Assembly (NCBI RefSeq): GCF_051414035.1
Contig: NZ_JBLKNW010000009.1
Span: 62,001 to 126,000 of the forward strand
Reading direction: 5' to 3'
DNA: 64,000 nucleotides
From: Halosimplex amylolyticum
Lineage (GTDB): Archaea > Halobacteriota > Halobacteria > Halobacteriales > Haloarculaceae
The notes under the pieces are model-generated. The model was given only the letters and a program-made list of their open reading frames with translations, was not told where the DNA came from and searched no databases. Numbering within the stretch: position 1 is the first letter of the stretch; every line of letters starts with the position of its first letter. Both the position numbers and the translations under genes were made by a program. This document shows positions 17,072 through 25,567 of this stretch, one piece after another.

Positions 17072-17091
17072 CTTTCGGATGTGAATAGAAA
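17072..17091 (+). promoter_or_regulatory. Candidate copper-promoter element (CTTT-N12-GAAA)
   Basis: CTTT, twelve bases and GAAA lie 32 nt before the start of the thioredoxin-like gene. The copZ and copA elements have the same two tetramers, the same gap and nearly the same distance to the start codon. The match outside the tetramers is weak, so confidence is lower. Confidence 0.4.
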
Positions 17092-17123
17092 TGTGCTAAA
17101 GGAACAAGACCATACTAGGTACT

Positions 17124-17432
17124 ATGACGGAAGTAATCCTGTTCACACAAGAGACGTGCGGGGCGTGCGCAACGCAACGAGAGAAAAATGAAGGTATCGA
17201 GGACGAATTCCCCGACGTCGAGTTTCGAGAGGTCGACATCCGGAACGACTTGGAGACGGCCGAGGAGTACGGTGTCCGGAAGACGCCAACGACACTTGTG
17301 TACGCGAACGGGGAACGGACTGCCGAATTCATCGGCATCGTCGACCGGGACGAGCTGGAGGCAGCTATCGAGAGCGCCGGCCAGCAATCGCCCGGACTCG
17401 TGCACCGACTCGCCAGCATCATCCGCGGATAG
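17124..17432 (+). CDS. Thioredoxin/glutaredoxin-like protein
   Basis: The 102-residue protein has a CxxC active site near the N-terminus (FTQETCGACATQ), the cis-proline segment (RKTPTTLVYANG) and a thioredoxin-like fold of normal length. It would act as a cytosolic thiol-disulfide reductant, perhaps keeping metal-binding thiols reduced. It is followed by a halocyanin gene 19 nt downstream and shares a promoter-like element with the copper genes. Confidence 0.85.
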   Translation: MTEVILFTQETCGACATQREKNEGIEDEFPDVEFREVDIRNDLETAEEYGVRKTPTTLVYANGERTAEFIGIVDRDELEAAIESAGQQSPGLVHRLASIIRG

Positions 17433-17451
17433 CAGAAGTCAAACAACAACA

Positions 17452-18216
17452 ATGACAGACTACAGTAGACGCCAGTTCCTAGGAGCGCTCGGTGCCGGCG
17501 CAGTCGCGAGTGCGGGATTCACCCAGCCAGTCGCCGCACAGGAGACGCCCGTCGTCGAGATGGGGAACAACTACTTCGACCCGATCGGGCTCCACGTCGA
17601 ACCCGGCACGACCGTTCGCTTCGAGATAGCAGCCGGTGCACACTCGGCAACGGCCTACGAGAACCGGATTCCATCCGACGCCAGCGCATTCGATAGTGGG
17701 ACCATCTCGTCGGGAGAGTTCGAGTACACGTTCGAAGAGCCAGGCACGTACGACTACTACTGTATCCCGCACAAGTCGGTCGGGATGGTCGGTCGCATCG
17801 TCGTCGGCAGTCCCGGCGGGCCAGCCGAAGCGAGTCCGATTCCGGACGGTGACGTGCCCGAGAGCGACGCGATCTTCGAACAGGGTGCGATAGCGTATGG
17901 ATCCAGCACTGGAGCAGATGGGAACTCCGGTGGCGGAATGATGGGGCCCGGGAGGGGTTCTGGGCCTGGAATGATGAACGGACGGAACGGTGGCTGGTTC
18001 GGCGGACTGCCGTTCGTCGGCGGGGCACTCGGAATGCTCGGCGTGGTTGGCGGACTGCTCTACTGGACAGTAGGTCGAGGTGACACCTCCCCCACGAGTG
18101 ACGATTCCGCGATAGAAACCCTCCAACGCCGATACGCACGAGGCGAGATCGACGAAACGGAGTTCCAGCAATGCCGTGAACGGCTCGCAGACGACAGAGA
18201 GGATTCGTCCCAGTAA
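17452..18216 (+). CDS. Halocyanin-like cupredoxin fused to a membrane segment and SHOCT domain
   Basis: The 254-residue protein has a Tat signal (SRRQFLGALGAGAVASAG), a type I copper cupredoxin domain (His in GAHSATAY; Cys, His, Met in YYCIPHKSVGM), a Gly/Met linker (GGGMMGPGRGSGPGMMNG), one membrane segment (LGMLGVVGGLLYWTV) and a C-terminal SHOCT domain (ETLQRRYARGEIDETEFQQCRERL). All four copper ligands are present. The fusion places a blue copper protein outside and a SHOCT module inside. I chose ATG 17452 because it gives a clean Tat signal. Confidence 0.85.
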   Translation: MTDYSRRQFLGALGAGAVASAGFTQPVAAQETPVVEMGNNYFDPIGLHVEPGTTVRFEIAAGAHSATAYENRIPSDASAFDSGTISSGEFEYTFEEPGTYDYYCIPHKSVGMVGRIVVGSPGGPAEASPIPDGDVPESDAIFEQGAIAYGSSTGADGNSGGGMMGPGRGSGPGMMNGRNGGWFGGLPFVGGALGMLGVVGGLLYWTVGRGDTSPTSDDSAIETLQRRYARGEIDETEFQQCRERLADDREDSSQ

Positions 18217-18291
18217 GGCAGTCACCTCACCATATCGGGAAACGAGGTCAATGAATCCCGCCACGGCTATAGCACCCGTTCGACTACCTCC

Positions 18292-18745
18292 TCACATCCG
18301 TCGAGATCCTCGATAGTACACCCACAAGGCCAGGAGTACGATGACGAGGAGATAGCCGACCCCTCAGCCGAGTGACGCAGCAGTGTATAGGTCCGTCGTG
18401 AGCCCGGTATCGACCACCACGCGGACAGGATGATATCCCGGGAAGAGTTCCATTCACCACTCGGGTTCAGACTGGACGAACAGCGGGTCCCGGAAGAGGC
18501 CGATGTCGATCATCGGGAGAATCAACAAAATCCACAGGCCGGCCAGGCAGTTGAAGACGACACCGGCGAGCATCCCAAGAAGTCCGTAGGTGACTGAAAG
18601 GACCAGCATCGCGGCGACGAACCACCATAGCTGTTCGGGCTGGAAGTCGACGAGCATTACCCCGACGTCGACGCCCTGCTCTTCGAGGTCGCCCGCGTAC
18701 TGAAATCGGGTGGTGAGTTCCGATTCCTCGAACACGTCAGGGGAC
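18292..18745 (-). pseudogene. ABC-2 type permease remnant
   Basis: The minus strand encodes the C-terminal part of an ABC permease: WWFVAAMLVLSVTYGLLGMLAGVVFNCLAGLWILL..., then ELFPGYHPVRVVVDTGLTTDLY and YLLVIVLLALWVYYRGSRRM at the end. Two in-frame TGA codons interrupt it, near 18453 and 18366, the second where a Trp is likely. The N-terminal half and the ATPase partner are absent. It is a decayed exporter gene. Confidence 0.65.
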
Positions 18746-18986
18746 CGGTGTGACCGGGACCGTCCATGATGTGCTTGCGCCGGCGTGGCACGCCGTCGCC
18801 GGTGACTGTCATCTGAACCGGGAGACGGACGACGCATTTCGGAGCGACGACCGGTTCGAACTCGTCGACCACTCGCGTGTGTCGTCCGTACTATCGTCGA
18901 TCGTTCCGGTCGTCCGGGGGACTCCCCGACGCCGGTGACCCCGATCGCGGCCCCATCTGATTGGAGCCCGTGTTCGTGATCCCCGT

Positions 18987-20570
18987 CTACTGAGATTGAC
19001 GAATCGACGAACGGAGAAACAGGACGACGAACCCGAACGCGACGACGATCCCGACAGTAGCATACATGCGGCTTACGGGTACTAAGAGGCCACTCGCTAC
19101 GAGCGTCCCGGCTGCGAGGATGGCGTACCCGATCGAACGAGTCTGTCGTCGTTGGTTTTCTACCATTGCTCGGGGCGTTTCTACACGTTCCTGTTCTCGT
19201 GCGTCAAGTTCACGCTCCAATTTCGTGGGTAGTCGGAGGAGTGCCCAGAGAGTGGTTTCAATGTCGGACCGAGCTTCGGTGAGTTTCATCCGGGCGGCTC
19301 GCTGGAGGAAGCCGTGCTCGCGGAGGAACGTCTGTGCAGCGGCGAGAATGTCGAACTCGGGGTCGAGTTGTCTGAGAACGCCCTCGCTGATCGAGCCCAC
19401 CCGAATGACCAACATCACGTCGGGCGGAATGCGAAACGGGAACTCTCGCAACATTCCGACGACGACGTCGATTATCTGCTGCCAATCCACCTCCTCGCTC
19501 CCCTCGAGATCCTCGATAACTAGCTCGAGGACGTGTCCGACGGCGGCTCTGTCGGCGTCGGGATCGAGCGCACCGAGGGCGACGAGTTCGTCGATGATAG
19601 CGTCGACGTTCCGGTTTACGGCGGCTAGATAGAGATTCACAACGCTCGCTTGCATTGCCGGCGTGAATCGGCCACTCATCCCGAAGTCATAGAAGACGAT
19701 CCTGCCGTCGTCGTCGACAGCGAGATTTCCGGGATGCGGGTCGCCGTGGTAAACGCCGTGCTCGAGTCCCATCGTAAAGTACGCGTCCGCAACTCGCTCG
19801 GCGACGATCTCTGGATCGTGGCCGTTCTCTTCGAGTTCCTCCACGTCGGTGACCTTCGTTCCCTCGGCGTACTCCATGGTGAGGACGCGATCAGAAGAGA
19901 CGTCGCGGTACACGCGTGGGATCGTAACGGTCTCGTTCTCATCGTCGGCGAAGTTCTCCCGGATCTCCTCCATCATCCGGGCCTCCCGTTCGAAATCGAG
20001 TTCCTCCAGGATGATTCGCTCGAAGTCGTCCGCCATGTTCCGGAGTGAGAAACTGAATCGATCTGGTGCAAGAAACAGTGTGAGCGGGATGATGCGACGG
20101 ATAATACGTAGATCAGTCTCGATGAGGTCCCTGACCCCGGGTCGCCGGACTTTCACGACCACTTGTTCACCCTGGTAGGTCGCCCGGTAAACCTGTGCCA
20201 GCGAGCCGCCGGCGATGGGTTCGGGATCGAAGTCGTCGTAGGAGTGATACCCGACATCTTCAGCGAGGGCTGGAATCATCTCGCGATACGGACCCGCCGG
20301 AATCGCATCCTGGAGCGTGACGAATTCCTCGGTGTACACCTGCGGTACGAGGTCAGGGCGCGTCGAGAGCACCTGACCGACCTTCACGAATGTCGGCCCG
20401 AGATCGAGCATCGCTTCACGGAGGCGGCGGGCACGCTGCTCGTGCTCAGATTGAGAGACAGTACGCGATCCACCTGCGATTAGAAAACGGCGTCTATCAC
20501 GGAGGAAGAGCAATAAGAACGGGGTGAACGTCCGAGCGATCCGGACGAACCGGAGGAGAAATTTGACCAT
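18987..20570 (-). CDS. ABC1/UbiB-family atypical kinase
   Basis: The 527-residue protein has the ABC1-kinase motifs: the N-terminal KxGQ motif (FVKVGQVLSTRPDL), a nucleotide loop (IAGGSLAQVYRA), the ATP-binding Lys (VVVKVRRPG), the catalytic loop HGDPHPGN and the metal motif DFGMSG. Two C-terminal membrane helices (SIGYAILAAGTLVASGLLVPV and ATVGIVVAFGFVVLF) anchor it. Family members (UbiB/Coq8) are ATPases/kinases linked to isoprenoid quinone or lipid metabolism. A basic N-terminus with a hydrophobic patch is also present. It is divergent from the YHS gene. Confidence 0.9.
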   Translation of the reverse strand: MVKFLLRFVRIARTFTPFLLLFLRDRRRFLIAGGSRTVSQSEHEQRARRLREAMLDLGPTFVKVGQVLSTRPDLVPQVYTEEFVTLQDAIPAGPYREMIPALAEDVGYHSYDDFDPEPIAGGSLAQVYRATYQGEQVVVKVRRPGVRDLIETDLRIIRRIIPLTLFLAPDRFSFSLRNMADDFERIILEELDFEREARMMEEIRENFADDENETVTIPRVYRDVSSDRVLTMEYAEGTKVTDVEELEENGHDPEIVAERVADAYFTMGLEHGVYHGDPHPGNLAVDDDGRIVFYDFGMSGRFTPAMQASVVNLYLAAVNRNVDAIIDELVALGALDPDADRAAVGHVLELVIEDLEGSEEVDWQQIIDVVVGMLREFPFRIPPDVMLVIRVGSISEGVLRQLDPEFDILAAAQTFLREHGFLQRAARMKLTEARSDIETTLWALLRLPTKLERELDAREQERVETPRAMVENQRRQTRSIGYAILAAGTLVASGLLVPVSRMYATVGIVVAFGFVVLFLRSSIRQSQ

Positions 20571-20658
20571 TGGCGTTAGTAAAGCGTTCTCCCGACGGAC
20601 CTTAATTCGTATCTGTCACTGCCCCTTCGAAATACCCAATCGGGCGGGAAGCGAACCA

Positions 20659-20811
20659 ATGTCTAGGATGCCGAATGACCCCGTCTGTGGTATGCAACTA
20701 ACAACTGACGAGGCGGTCGCGTCGATCAAATATGACGAGGCAACGTACTATTTCTGTAGCGAAGAGTGTCGAGAACGCTTCGAATCGCGACCAGCGATAT
20801 ACATCGAGTAG
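20659..20811 (+). CDS. YHS-domain mini-protein
   Basis: The 50-residue protein is a bare YHS (TRASH-like) domain: NDPVCGMQL near the start, then KYDEATYYFCSEECRERFES. The Cys residues of CGM and FCxxxC are the likely metal site. YHS modules occur in copper ATPases and sensors, so a copper shuttle role is plausible but unproven. The ATG at 20659 was chosen because an upstream extension is not protein-like. It lies 63 bp before the YHS-MaoC gene. Confidence 0.85.
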   Translation: MSRMPNDPVCGMQLTTDEAVASIKYDEATYYFCSEECRERFESRPAIYIE

Positions 20812-20874
20812 GGAAATCACGGGAGGGAGGATTCGCTGACCGATGTTTATCCGAGAGCCAAGCGTACTGCTGGT

Positions 20875-21510
20875 ATGCCGATCGATCCGGTTTGTGGTAT
20901 GGAAGCCAGTGAGTCAAACGAGATAACCGCCCAATTTGAGGGAACGACGTACTACTTCTGTTCGACTGACTGCCGCGACTTCTTCGACGAGCACCCGAAA
21001 CGATTCGTCGACCAGCCACATCCCCACCTCAGCGAGGCGAGCGGCGTGACGGTTCCGCGCTTGTACTACGGCCGCGCTGGCGGCGAGTTCGACCTGTCGA
21101 TCGCCGATCCTGAATCGCTGAGCGTCGGTGACCGCGTCGAGTTCCGGAAGACACTCACCGATGACGACGTCCGGAAGTTCGCCGAGGCGACCGGCGACAC
21201 GAACGCGCTCCACCTGAACGATTCGTTCGCGGAGAAGACTCGCTTCGGCGGTCGCATCGCTCATGGGACGCTCGTTTCGGGACTCATCAGCGCAGCACTG
21301 GCCTGTCTCCCTGGACTCTCGATATACCTCTCACAGAATCTCGAGTTCGAGGGGCCGGTGCATATCGGCGAGACGCTCACGACGGTCTGTGAGGTCAACG
21401 ACGACCTCGATGGCGACCGCTATCAACTGACGACCCGTATCGAGAACGGTGACGGGGAACGCGTCCTCGACGGAACGGCCACGGTCCTCGTCGATCCCCT
21501 GCCGGCGTAG
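20875..21510 (+). CDS. YHS-MaoC fusion protein
   Basis: The 211-residue protein joins an N-terminal YHS domain (DPVCGMEASESNEITAQFEGTTYYFCSTDC, residues 1-45) to a C-terminal MaoC-like hotdog domain (residues about 80-210). The MaoC part keeps the hydratase-type signature FAEATGDTNALHLND...GRIAHGTLVSGLISAAL, with the conserved Asp and His that act in (R)-enoyl-CoA hydration. A metal-binding module joined to an enoyl-CoA hydratase fold is unusual. A nearly matching MaoC domain is fused to CBS domains at 49142-50071. Confidence 0.88.
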   Translation: MPIDPVCGMEASESNEITAQFEGTTYYFCSTDCRDFFDEHPKRFVDQPHPHLSEASGVTVPRLYYGRAGGEFDLSIADPESLSVGDRVEFRKTLTDDDVRKFAEATGDTNALHLNDSFAEKTRFGGRIAHGTLVSGLISAALACLPGLSIYLSQNLEFEGPVHIGETLTTVCEVNDDLDGDRYQLTTRIENGDGERVLDGTATVLVDPLPA

Positions 21511-21568
21511 TCGGTTGGGACTGAGTTACTTGGCATTCGGCCCCGTAGGACCGACGAGGAGAGACACT

Positions 21569-21931
21569 ATGGCTACACAGCGCTCGTCCGACGGATGGTT
21601 TCGGATCGTCGTCGTCGTCCTTGGCGTCATCGTCCTGTTACCACTGTTGATGATGGTGTTCGCGATGCCGATGATGGGGATGATGGGCTGGTGGTGGGGC
21701 GACGGCATGGCTAGCGGCCTCTCGCCTCTGTGGGGACTCGGGATGATGCTCGTCTGGCTAGTCGTCTTGGTCGGTATCGGCTACCTCCTGTACCGCGGGC
21801 TTGTCGGCGGGACTGGGTCAGACGCACTCAACGATCCGGCGGTCGAGGAACTGCGGGTCGCATATGCCCGGGGCGACCTCTCGGAGGCAGAGTTCGAAGA
21901 GCGGCGGGCGAAACTCCAGTCGGACGAATGA
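21569..21931 (+). CDS. SHOCT-domain membrane protein
   Basis: The 120-residue protein has two membrane helices around a Met/Trp-rich loop (MPMMGMMGWWWGDGMASG) and a C-terminal SHOCT domain (VEELRVAYARGDLSEAEFEERRAKL). It resembles the protein at 16649-17002 in both layout and SHOCT sequence. It lies 58 bp after the YHS-MaoC gene and is probably co-transcribed. Confidence 0.85.
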   Translation: MATQRSSDGWFRIVVVVLGVIVLLPLLMMVFAMPMMGMMGWWWGDGMASGLSPLWGLGMMLVWLVVLVGIGYLLYRGLVGGTGSDALNDPAVEELRVAYARGDLSEAEFEERRAKLQSDE

Positions 21932-22006
21932 CCGAATCAACAATCAGCACTCACTGTAGGTGGCCAGCGACGAAACGGTTTCCTGAATCGTCTCCGTAGT
22001 TTCGGT

Positions 22007-22213
22007 ATGTCCACTACCGTTTCGACACCTGATGCGGACGAGGCCTGTAGGTACTGCGGGGCCCGGATCTTCGACCATGATCCGATCTGCGTTCGGGACT
22101 GCACCGACGATTGCGGCTCACCGACCTACTTCTGTAACTACGCGTGCCTGTCGGCACACATCGACGAAAGTGACCTCACAGCTGGGAACGCATGTGAGTG
22201 GTCTCCCGAGTAA
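22007..22213 (+). CDS. Small Cys-rich zinc-finger-like protein (68 aa)
   Basis: The protein carries two Cys clusters: CRYCGARIFDHDPICVRDC and DDCGSPTYFCNYACLSAH. The arrangement (CxxC, then CxxxC with His) is like a treble-clef or AN1-like zinc module. The setting with YHS proteins suggests metal-related function, but the family is not one I can name. Confidence 0.7.
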   Translation: MSTTVSTPDADEACRYCGARIFDHDPICVRDCTDDCGSPTYFCNYACLSAHIDESDLTAGNACEWSPE

Positions 22214-22224
22214 ACGACTGCCGA

Positions 22225-22480
22225 TCACTCGACGTCCGTCGCCCGGTAGAAGACAAGAACGCCGATAGCGAGGAGGCCGACGGCATATGCGACGGCTGCA
22301 CCGAAGTCCCACGCGTCGACGCTTGACGTGAACACCGCGTCGAAGAGGACGTTTGTCGCATAGTGGCTCGGTAGTAGTGTCGTCCACTCGGGCGCGTCGG
22401 TCGCGAGCGGGTTCTGGAACATGAGGACGTCCACCATCGGGGAGAACAGCATCACGTACACCCCGCCCAGCCGACCCAGG
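22225..22480 (-). pseudogene. ABC permease C-terminal remnant
   Basis: The minus strand encodes GGVYVMLFSPMVDVLMFQNPLATDAPEWTTLLPSHYATNVLFDAVFTSSVDAWDFG followed by a last membrane helix and FYRATDVE, the end of an ABC-2 type permease. The rest of the gene is missing, and a YHS fragment on the other strand abuts it near 22490. The same protein family is left at 18292-18745. Confidence 0.6.
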
Positions 22481-22509
22481 ACGATACCGACGACGACGGG
22501 CCGACCGCG

Positions 22510-22644
22510 ACTCACGACGGCGAGACCTACCACTTCTGCTCGCGCACCTGCAAGCGCGCGTTCGAGGACGACCCGAGCGGATTCACACCCAGTCGCCCAC
22601 AGAGGGCTGGTTCAGATCCCTCTCAGGGCCATGATCATCACTAA
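22510..22644 (+). pseudogene. YHS-domain C-terminal fragment
   Basis: In this frame the plus strand reads THDGETYHFCSRTCKRAF, then EDDPSGF..., ending in GHDHH before a TAA. This is the second half of a YHS/TRASH domain with a His tail. The first half with the CGM motif is missing, replaced by permease debris on the opposite strand. Confidence 0.55.
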
Positions 22645-22688
22645 ACTCGATCGCTTGACCTCTATCGACGCCGATTGTCCGTCCGCCG

Positions 22689-23100
22689 TTATGCAACGAT
22701 TAGCCCGACCGAACGGACGGCCACGAGGTGGCGGTTGCCGAGGAACCTCACTTCCTCAAGCAAATCATGTGAATCTATCTCGCCATCAGCCCAAGACATC
22801 ATGTAAATCTCCTCGAGTTCGAGCAGACGCGTCTGGACGAATAATCCAGGGTGCTCCCTGGTATGGTTCCCCGTTCGCCTCAACGGTTCTCGGGTACACG
22901 ATCGGTCGTCAGGCGGAGATATCGTCGCCCGGACGGGCCCGTGGTAGGTGCCGTGATACTCATTGATGAAGCGCCGAGCGCGGGCGAACTGGTCGTCGGA
23001 ATACTCGTCGCAAAGAGAGGTCGATATCGTCTGACTGCAGAATCCACGGAGTCCTGCTTCCCCAAACATGGCTGCACCGGTTTCCAGGCGAACGTCCATC
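22689..23100 (-). pseudogene. Amidohydrolase-family fragment
   Basis: The minus frame includes EAGLRGFCSQTISTSLCDEYSDDQFARARRFINEYHGTYHGPVRATISPPDDRSCTRE and RLLELEEIYMMSWADGEIDSHDLL, which resemble the middle of a chlorohydrolase/deaminase-type amidohydrolase. The N-terminal HxH metal motif and the C-terminal part are missing, and several canonical positions are altered. It is a decayed internal fragment. Confidence 0.5.
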
Positions 23101-23444
23101 GAAATGCCTGTGGGACGCCGCCGAAGACTAGTAATTGTGGGATATAGAGTCTGATTCTTGTTGAGCGATGTTCCCAACGATCGTACCAACTCGAGCTATT
23201 CCGTCTTCGGCATTCTAATGATCTTCAGAGGCTCGTCGTCAGCGTTGTCTTTTGTCACGTTGGCGGACCTAATCCACTGGTCGCCTGTCCCACTGGGATG
23301 TAATAAATTATCCAACAATTATGTAACAAAGTAACAGCCAACAACAAGGTATATGTAACAAAGGGTGTCAACCAATCAATAGACACTGGCCGCGACCTCG
23401 TTCCGGGGGGAACGGGGGGACGGCGAGTGGCGACACTGGAAATC
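23101..23444. promoter_or_regulatory. AT-rich promoter region of the secretion-like operon
   Basis: This stretch is much richer in A and T around 23290-23380 than its surroundings and contains no convincing gene. Two copies of TATGTAACAAAG lie at 23320-23331 and 23352-23363, 32 bp apart, and are candidate regulator sites. It is the likely promoter of the genes that follow. Confidence 0.45.
23320..23363. repeat. Two direct repeats TATGTAACAAAG
   Basis: Exact 12-bp direct repeats start 32 bp apart (three helical turns), upstream of the secretion-like operon. Such spacing suits two dimers binding on the same DNA face. Confidence 0.45.
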
Positions 23445-23858
23445 ATGCGCCCTGTCAGTGACATCGATAACGAAGGGGAATCGATTCATAAAGCAGTCCG
23501 GGCCCTGAGACGGGCCGTTCCGAAACTGGGGGTCCTCACGGTCGCAGTGGTCATGTTCGCGGTGGAACCGGCGAGTGCGCAGTCCGTCGGTGAATCCTTC
23601 TGCGACACGGACATGGCCACGACGATCAAGAATCTCTTCACGCTCATCCAGTTCGGCGGTCCGCTCGTGGGTGGCGTCGTCGCGCTCGGTGCGACGGTCG
23701 CGCTGCCGCTATTCAGACGAGCGGATACGAAAAAGGAGCTAAAGTCGATGCGTGCGCAGGCGGTCATCTGGGGCGTCATCGCGGCGCCACTCGGGACGAC
23801 CATCCTGCAGTTCCTGCTCACGTCCGTCGTGGCGGGTGGGTCGAGTTGCAGCTTCTGA
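23445..23858 (+). CDS. VirB2/pilin-like small membrane protein
   Basis: Read from ATG 23445, the 137-residue protein has an N-terminal hydrophobic segment ending in a signal-like site (GVLTVAVVMFAVEPASAQ), then a short loop with Cys, and two membrane helices (LIQFGGPLVGGVVALGATVALPLF and VIWGVIAAPLGTTILQFLLTSVV). This layout matches VirB2-like or haloarchaeal pilin-like subunits seen at the head of type IV secretion clusters. A GTG six codons upstream is a possible alternative start. The assignment is from layout and context. Confidence 0.55.
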   Translation: MRPVSDIDNEGESIHKAVRALRRAVPKLGVLTVAVVMFAVEPASAQSVGESFCDTDMATTIKNLFTLIQFGGPLVGGVVALGATVALPLFRRADTKKELKSMRAQAVIWGVIAAPLGTTILQFLLTSVVAGGSSCSF

Positions 23859-25567
23859 TCCGCACGCTGGGCGTCGGCGCGGCCGTCATGTTCGCCGTCG
23901 CCGTGAGCGCACTCGTTGCGACGCAGTCGGTCACCCGCCCACTCGGCGCACCACAGGTCGGCCCGAACGAGACCGGTCACCACCACGACAGCGACCGGAG
24001 TCTGTGGTCACGGGACCGCGATAGCGTCGACCGGCCGACGCTGCGGAACTGGACGGGAGACGATGCGCCCAAGCGCTCGCTCGCCGCGACGACGGACGTT
24101 CCGTTCAATCGCCCACCCGGCGCGGTCGGCGAGTGGAATCGTGACGTCGTCTCCGACTTTCCGAGTTTCCGGACGGACACGTCGGTCTACCCGTCTGTCG
24201 CGACGCCCGTCGACGGGACGTACGTTCGCGACGCGTACGTCGAAATCTTCGCCGTCCAGCCGTCGACGATCGTCCGGGCGACGCCCGACATCCAGCCCCA
24301 CTACGCTGCACCAAACGGCGAGCTCTTCGCGACGCTCGATTATCGGTTCGTCGTCCCAGAAGACTCCAGTACGCCGTACAACAACGAGACCTGGCAGCTA
24401 CAGGCGCACAACGTCTCCAGGATACACCTCCTCGTCGACGGCGAACCTGAAGCCGAACGGCCGGGGACGCGCGTTGCGACCCTGGAGTACGATCTCGCCG
24501 AGCATCCCGGGACCGACCACACGCTCACGATCGAGACGAACGTCACCGTCTCGCTCCAGCGCCACCACGAGTGGTGTTCGAATCTCACGGCAGGTAACTG
24601 CACGGAGTGGTCCTCGGAGACCACGAATATCACGGAGAGCGTTACCGTCTCGGACTCGATCGACGTCACCGAGTACACCCTCGACGTGTCCGGTTCCTAC
24701 GCGCGCTTCCCAGACGGCGATCTCGGTATTTTCGTCTACAAAGACGACCCGTGGCTGGGCTACGAACTTCCCGGTGGCCGCATCAACGGGATCTGGCGTT
24801 TCTACTCCGCCCGTGACCCGGGCTGGGATCAGCTCGTGACCGCGACGGCGGATGGTAAGTCGGTAGACCACTCGCCGATCCATCCGTTGCAGCTCTCGGC
24901 GTACCCGATAAAGACAGGGCCGACTGCCTCGCCGGTAGAGACCGTCTCGATCCGCGACGTCTACGGGTGGGAGTACCAGCCACCGTCACTTCCGGGAACG
25001 GTCCATCTCGACGTCCTCGAACAGCCGTATCGAGGGAGTTTCAGACTCGCAGCGCACTTCCAGACGCCCAACCAGACCATCTCGGATCTGACTGCCTACG
25101 GGCTCGTCCACGGCGTGAAGACCGATACCGACCCCGAGGCCTACGAAGAGATCCCGATCCACCGGAGCAATCTCACGCTCGACGTGCTGAACACGACTTC
25201 GGAGACCGCAACCGTTCGCATCACGCTCACAGATGCGCAGACAGGCGATCCCATCGCGACCGAGGAGCGCGACGGCTACGTCATGCTTGCCGGTGAGCGC
25301 GTCCAGACAGGCTCCGATGGGACGCTCACGAAGACCATCGACCGACCGGCCGGAGCCATCAGCGCGCGCTACGAACCCAAACACTGGTGGCTGCATTCGA
25401 TCGGCTACGTCGGGGACTCGGACGCCTCGTCTGTGCAGGGGACGGTGCTGACGATCGTCCGGTGGATCTACCGTGCAGGCGTACCAGTGTCACTGTTCTT
25501 GCTGGCCGTGTTCTTCATCGACCGGATCACGGGGATGCCCATCTGGCCCCCATGGAGGGGACTATGA
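23846..25567 (+). CDS. Large membrane-anchored extracellular protein
   Basis: This 573-residue protein begins at a TTG that overlaps the previous gene and has an N-terminal helix (TLGVGAAVMFAVAVSALVA), a large beta-rich extracellular region with many NxT/S sites, and one C-terminal membrane helix (GVPVSLFLLAVFFIDRI) followed by a short tail. No known domain is recognised. Its place in the operon suggests a surface component of the secretion-like machine, perhaps for contact or adhesion. The stop overlaps the next ATG. Confidence 0.65.
   Translation: MQLLIRTLGVGAAVMFAVAVSALVATQSVTRPLGAPQVGPNETGHHHDSDRSLWSRDRDSVDRPTLRNWTGDDAPKRSLAATTDVPFNRPPGAVGEWNRDVVSDFPSFRTDTSVYPSVATPVDGTYVRDAYVEIFAVQPSTIVRATPDIQPHYAAPNGELFATLDYRFVVPEDSSTPYNNETWQLQAHNVSRIHLLVDGEPEAERPGTRVATLEYDLAEHPGTDHTLTIETNVTVSLQRHHEWCSNLTAGNCTEWSSETTNITESVTVSDSIDVTEYTLDVSGSYARFPDGDLGIFVYKDDPWLGYELPGGRINGIWRFYSARDPGWDQLVTATADGKSVDHSPIHPLQLSAYPIKTGPTASPVETVSIRDVYGWEYQPPSLPGTVHLDVLEQPYRGSFRLAAHFQTPNQTISDLTAYGLVHGVKTDTDPEAYEEIPIHRSNLTLDVLNTTSETATVRITLTDAQTGDPIATEERDGYVMLAGERVQTGSDGTLTKTIDRPAGAISARYEPKHWWLHSIGYVGDSDASSVQGTVLTIVRWIYRAGVPVSLFLLAVFFIDRITGMPIWPPWRGL

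Noticed and set aside
18292..18745. TGA read as Trp (recoding)
   Set aside because: The gene lacks its N-terminal half and partner; other genes in the window use TGA as a normal stop.
23320..23363. Short CRISPR-like array
   Set aside because: Only two 12-bp copies with no repeat series or cas genes.
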